Below are positions 40,591-45,237 of a stretch of 45,237 nt of DNA, piece after piece; the stretch's first letter is position 1; every line of letters begins with the position of its first letter. The DNA lies in assembly GCF_001039355.2 (NCBI RefSeq), contig NW_019775325.1, positions 326,991-372,227 of the forward strand, given 5' to 3'. The stretch is from Lingula anatina. Taxonomy: Eukaryota > Brachiopoda > Lingulata > Lingulida > Lingulidae. The position numbers and the translations under genes are program-made. The notes beneath the pieces were generated by a model. It was given only the letters and a program-made list of their open reading frames with translations. It did not search any database and was not told where the DNA came from.

Positions 40591-43089
40591 TGCAAGCTTT
40601 GAACAACTAAAACACTTGCAAATTTATTTTTCTCTAAATGAATTATTTACAGCATCAAGTTTATACAAAAATGAAAATATCACATTTTGCACACTAAATG
40701 AATATTCTAAATGATACAAACAGAAGACAATGCGTCTTAAAAATAAAACAAGTCGAAAATTTTATGCATTTTGAACATTGTTACTAAAAGACGGAATCCT
40801 TTGATTTACGAAAAATAGTTCATGATTGTAACATTTAAAAGACTCGCAAGAACAGATAATAGACAAAATTAATTTTCAACAAATACTATTTGGCGACATT
40901 TTGTCGAAGTAACATAAGTGTCTTGTTTTCATCGAATTCCATCAAAAACATTTCCGTCCAAATTCAGAGGTTGTAACAATTTCAAAAAAATTGCATATAA
41001 TCTGCTGTAAGCAAACGTGCATGTAAGCACACCTTGTCCTATGTCGTCTTGTTGATATTTGCACTCCAAAGCGAACAGTGGCCAATCGATATTTTTTCAT
41101 TTCATACAGTGAGTAATTGTGGATTAAAATTTACATTTACAAAGCATAGGAGTCGGGAGAGACATAAAGACAAGGGAGGATACAAGATTATCCAAGTCTT
41201 TGCCAAATTCAAAATCAAATACAAACAAAACTGAAAAGGTTACGCAAAAATCAGCGTACTTGAATCTATATTTCACATTTACTTAAAATCAACTCTGGTT
41301 CTCGGTGTTCACTGATGACACCAAGCACGAATAACAATGGATTCTATTTCCCGTTTTTGTTTTTTGACATTTCTGCTTTGTAATGCAAGTCCTAAACGGC
41401 GTATAAATGATCCCAATCCTGAGAAATCTTCGTAGCCAACTATCATATACGCAAGAAAAATCTACATTTTACTACTAGTACTGCAATATTAAATTACCCC
41501 TCCCCGTGGTTTAAATCTTTTACAGATAACATATATTCGATTCCCGCCCAGCAATGAAAACACCTAGAACCAGAGGAAGTTTATTCACAGCCACAGCGCC
41601 ATATACATAATTGTTAAAATATCGTTATAGTACATGTTGGGCAATTCTGCAGTAACAGGGGCACATTTTGCCCGTTGCATCACGTAATACATAAAGGTTT
41701 CATACGTTTTATTTACATTTTCTAGTGTAGATTGACATCTCTTCCTCTTTTTCGACTGAACACACGATAAATGTAATCAAAAGTTTTCTATATGCAAGTT
41801 ACATAATAGAGTTGCAATGTCTTTCCTTCCCGGGAGTCAACATCATTTAAAATGAATAAGTACATCTTCAAGTTCACAGCGAGGAATCAAGTTGCAGATT
41901 TACCCACACACATATTTTCACTGACAAATAGAAAATATTTCTCTTCTTAAAAATAAATAAATGGTCATTTTAAAACATTCGCTTTATCATTTTTACACAT
42001 ATATTATTTCTGTAAATTGAGAGGTTCAAATCTAACGTGACATGATAACATACAATTACCAAAAGAAGCAAACCAGCAACATGCAGGGCGGACGCTAAGT
42101 ATGGTTTTAATTTCCATGAGAAGTTTCATAGATAAAAAAAGCTCATTTCATTCAACTCTTAATTTGATATACGTTTTGGAGCAGAATGTTACAACCAAAA
42201 ACTAACATAACTACTAAATGTCGTCCCTGCCAATTGAAGAGCAGACAAACGTCGGCATTGGAAGAAATCTTGACATAGGTGTGGGGCTGTATATGTCGAA
42301 CACGAAACGTGTCTCTGAGTAGGAGGCTTCTGATATCTTCTTAAACGGCACTTACAGTTACTGAAATCAAAGGAATAAATTCACATACATGAAACAATGT
42401 CAGTATCCTTAGCGTTATAATTATTAAGGACATTGTAACCCTTTATTATCATCCAGATACCGAAAATGACTTTTTTCCTGCATCTTATTATTTAATAATG
42501 CATCTATCTTTGTGCTGAATGAAAACAACGAAAAAAGACCCTCGAAAATCTTCACTACGACTTTTAGGGAAAATCGGTGGCAGGATTTGGGAGTACCTTA
42601 TGATGTCATAAATAGCCACTGAAACGGTGATCGTGGGTACTCAGGTAAAAGAGAATGTTGGGAGGCAGATTTTTCCGTATTTACCCCCAAGTCCCTATAT
42701 GACGTGTTAATACTAATCAATTTAGTCACTGAACACTAAAGATGTATTTATTACCCCAAAGAAGGTATCTAAGGCAGTAAATAAGAATTTTGGGCGAAGG
42801 GTGACAATATCTTTAACTAATCGCAATTAAACTTAAAAATTAAACAATGGAATCAGAAACCAAAGGGTGCCCAAAAGACAATGAGGGAAAGCTAAGAGAA
42901 AGTATCCTTCACGTCAGTTAGATGTCCCCATTGTCATTATGCCTAGAGTGCAACTTTTCGGGAAAATTATCGTCAATGCAAAACTACGAAATCCTACAAT
43001 ACATTTTCTGTTATTTGCACGGAACTTACGAGATACTTCTGCCGGTTTCAGTGCTATATTTTCCGCCTGCACTTGGCAGTAGCAGCAAT
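40591..43089. other. Non-genic part of unit 2
   Basis: Colinear with unit 1 but lacks the (CTA)n-tailed insert, the retroposon region and about 300 bases. About 140 bases at 40,775-40,930 have no counterpart in unit 1. No gene is seen. Confidence 0.6.
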
Positions 43090-43251
43090 ATGGCATGAGA
43101 CGTCCTTCTCCCCATTCTACTGACCTTGATCCTATCTGAGCACCTCTCACCAAAACGCTCACCTGATTTACATAACGATGAAGAGGTCACCTACTTTCAG
43201 TGCGGACGGTTAGGTTTGGATTATAGTCTGTTTTAGGAGGAGGCACAATAA
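43090..43251 (+). pseudogene. Broken counterpart of the possible secreted-peptide ORF
   Basis: It aligns codon by codon with 31,952-32,116 and has one codon fewer in the leader. Codon 3 is TGA and a TAG lies five codons before the final TAA. The leader (LLPILLTLILS) and EEVTYFQCGRLGL are still readable; the second cysteine codon has become AGT. It would be a pseudogene only if the unit 1 ORF is a real gene. Confidence 0.3.
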
Positions 43252-43559
43252 GCCTCCACCACGAAAAGAAGATTAGATTTTGAAAAAGTAATAATGACAC
43301 ACACACAACAACAAAAAAGATAGATACAAATAACAACGGATTTTCAAAGTCAATATACTTGATATTGTATGGCTGTGCAAATACATGTTAATCAGCTTTC
43401 ATAGGTCGAATGAACGAACACGTTATCGTCCTCGCCGAAGAAGTCAAAGTGCTGTCATTGGACTACAGGGGCTTTATTTTGGAAACATTATTACTTACAA
43501 CAATTTGGAACAATTTACATGGATTTGTAACTTGGACTAGGGCTGTATTCTCGAAAGTA

Positions 43560-43580
43560 TTGTAAGTCTTGGACTTACAA
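43560..43580. repeat. Perfect 9 bp inverted repeat with a 3-base loop
   Basis: TTGTAAGTC, TTG, GACTTACAA. It follows GGCTGTATTCTCGAAAG. It may be the core of a small non-autonomous DNA transposon (MITE); that is a guess. Confidence 0.6.
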
Positions 43581-43979
43581 ACTCTTGTAACGTTTTACAG
43601 AACTTTCCGGAATTGACGTACATGTATGGGCCATGTATAACCCATATCGACGTATTCCAGTCCCGTTTTTAGCGTCAATAAAATGCCAATCTAGACATAA
43701 TAGTCGTTTGAAATATATTGAAAATTCTTCAGAAAGGGATGACCCGACATATTAGCTCGTGCCCTTCGCTTATTGACATTTTACTGGTTTCAAACACTTC
43801 AAGTATCAGTATTTGTAATTGTGATGTTCCTATAAATTAAAGCAAATTCTTGATTAGCCACATACTTGTAATCAAACCAAATTGGATTATGTGTAATTGT
43901 GCTATGACGTCTTCACTTCATGCGGCGACCCAACTTCTGTGAGTTTAAGGCTATAATTGTACTTCTGAAGAGTCATGTA

Positions 43980-44077
43980 GTCATGGTAGTTGATTAGATA
44001 TAACTTTATATTGTCACTGTTTTATATTCTGATGAGCCGTAGGGCTTAAAGGTTTAATAAATTGAATTGAATTGAAG
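43980..44077 (+). mobile_element. Probable 3' end of a non-LTR retroposon with an (ATTGA)n tail
   Basis: GATGAGCCGTAGGGCTTAAAGG leads into AATAAA at 44056-44061 and then ATTGA repeats to 44076. The AATAAA-plus-microsatellite ending resembles the (CTA)n-tailed insert in unit 1. The 5' limit is not defined. Confidence 0.45.
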
Positions 44078-44502
44078 AAGCAATCATTACGTTGCGTTTC
44101 CTAAGGCTTCGAGTTAAATGGTGGTGTAATCACCATCAAAAATAGCTATCGATCGCTATGCTTTCATGAGGTCGAAATTTGAGATGCTGTCGAGTTATCG
44201 AGCCTTATTCTTTACATCTTCCTGCGCGCAACCATTTGTTTGTTGTCAATATACAATTATCGACTTTGGCCGCTGACAATATATGTTCTTTTCTGGTCCC
44301 AGAAAATTAATATCGACCGAGTCTCCTACCCCATTGTTATCTAATGTTGCAACCAGCCACACAATCGTGACGACAAAGAACGTCGACGGAAAGTCGGGTC
44401 ATATCATTGTTGTGATATTAATGAAATATTTAGTTGTTTTCAATTTGCATGATATAGTCTACATGTCTGGTCTTGGGATAAACGCATGGCATCAATATAA
44501 TA

Positions 44503-44523
44503 ATAAAGCAATAATTGCTTTAT
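44503..44523. repeat. Perfect 10 bp palindrome
   Basis: ATAAAGCAAT, A, ATTGCTTTAT. It sits just left of the fold-back element; AATAAAGCAATTAT recurs immediately after. Confidence 0.8.
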
Positions 44524-44532
44524 ATAATAAAG

Positions 44533-44657
44533 CAATTATCAACTTTGGCCGAGATCAATATGTTATTTGCTGACCTCAGAAGTAATCAGTCGATATCACT
44601 TTTCTGAGGTCAGCAAAACAATACCGGCATATTGACCTTTACCAAAGTCGATAATTG
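44533..44657. mobile_element. Fold-back element (MITE-like), arms of about 50-55 bp
   Basis: The left arm (44533-44582) contains CAATTATCAACTTTGG, ATCAATATG and TTGCTGACCTCAGAA. The right arm (44602-44657) is its inverted counterpart: TTCTGAGGTCAGCAA, CATATTGACC, CCAAAGTCGATAATTG. A short centre of about 19 bases separates them. A related half copy without its partner lies at about 44254-44318. No coding capacity is present, so it would be non-autonomous. Confidence 0.65.
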
Positions 44658-45237
44658 TATACCGTTCATCGTTTGTAAATGCCCATTAGCCCATTAAGCG
44701 CATAGCGAATGGAAGCTAAAGTCGTCTTCTTGTAAAGGATGAGTGCTGGTAACCATTGGCAAAGGGCCCATCGTCAAATTTTAAGATAATTTACTTTTAT
44801 AAAGTTTATGCATATAATTGTTGCGTGAATAATAATAGAAAAAATATACTAACTTCATTTAGACTCATCCATATTTTCCCCTTCAGCATGCATTACATGA
44901 AAATATGGATTTTCTTTTTCTGTTTGCAACTGAGAATATTTTACTAATTTTAACCCCTGCTTCCCTTTCAAAGACCAACGTTTTTGGGGGGTTGTTCTTT
45001 TTGTACAAAAGATACACTTTGTCTGGCTACCCATCCTGTTTAAGCATGTAGCAGCTACCTCAGGACTGGAGTTAACATGGCTGACTGCTAGCATATGGAC
45101 TGAGAATGTCCACATAAGTTTGAGGAGATATCAAGCCCAACCCTAAGACAAGCTGATTTTCATATATATATCTCACCTTATATTCATATATTCATGTCTT
45201 TTCAATCATGAATAATTAGCTTGTCTAATAATATGTA

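Larger units (their letters stand above)
32221..43361 (+). repeat. Tandem segmental duplication, unit 2
   Basis: The second, directly adjacent copy in the same orientation. It lacks VARS exons 24-27, about 400 bp matching 26,445-26,848, about 300 bp matching 31,080-31,385, and the unit-1 retroposons. It gained, or alone kept, about 1 kb at 35,665-36,700 and sequence around 32,800-33,860. The matching ends share TACTTG (32220-32225, 43356-43361, and 19225-19230 in VARS), possibly the junction microhomology. Confidence 0.85.
43362..45237. other. Repeat-rich right end, no convincing gene
   Basis: Outside the duplicated units. It holds palindromes, a retroposon tail and a fold-back element (separate entries). 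A plus-strand 96-codon ORF (44283-44573) runs across repeats and is not counted. A minus-strand ORF of 86 codons (45115-44855) with KCIFCTKR and a Lys/Gln/Glu-rich composition looks somewhat protein-like and may be an exon or a transposon-protein fragment, but nothing identifies it. Confidence 0.5.

Noticed and set aside
44283-44573. 96-codon plus-strand ORF
   Set aside because: Runs through the half fold-back copy and the AT palindrome; repeat-derived.

Overview
The window is nuclear DNA from an invertebrate animal. It is AT-rich, its genes have many small exons with GT..AG introns, and the introns and spacers are full of repeats. A 5' repeat rich in TGACCTTTGACC, the gene structures and a 1047-residue cytosolic ValRS without the N-terminal GST-like domain fit a lophotrochozoan. 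A bivalve mollusc is my best guess, with moderate confidence; no sequence here fixes the species.

Left third (1-21,300): three recognisable housekeeping genes. The last two coding exons of the DEAD-box mRNA-export helicase UAP56/DDX39B (+) end at 1,328. Prostaglandin E synthase 2 (PTGES2, -) is complete in six exons, 8,118 to 2,682, and converges on UAP56. Valyl-tRNA synthetase (VARS1, +) is complete in 27 coding exons, 9,369-20,995, head to head with PTGES2 across a 1.25 kb spacer. All VARS exon phases join into one 1048-codon frame. The human counterparts lie in the MHC class III region (DDX39B, VARS1) and its 9q34 paralogon (PTGES2), so the cluster looks like preserved proto-MHC linkage.

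Right two thirds (about 19,225-43,360): an old head-to-tail tandem duplication. Unit 1 runs from about 19,225 (inside VARS intron 23) to about 32,220; unit 2 runs from about 32,220 to 43,360. Each unit carries one intronless minus-strand gene for an unrecognised protein: N-terminal TPRs, a Gly/Asp-rich linker and a basic C-terminal domain I cannot name (417 aa in copy A, 347 aa in copy B). Unit 2 begins with decayed VARS intron sequence, so the original duplication broke inside VARS and the extra VARS exons were later lost. The units also share a dimeric tRNA-like (SINE-type) element and a possible tiny secreted-peptide ORF that is open in unit 1 and broken in unit 2. They differ by insertions and deletions, including a retroposon with an 11 bp target-site duplication, a (CTA)n-tailed insert and a 1 kb LTR-like insert.

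Right end (43,360-45,237): no convincing gene. It holds a TTGAA-tailed retroposon end, palindromes and a fold-back element.

One assembly flaw is likely: a single N at 12,376 between two near-identical 108 bp stretches in VARS intron 7.
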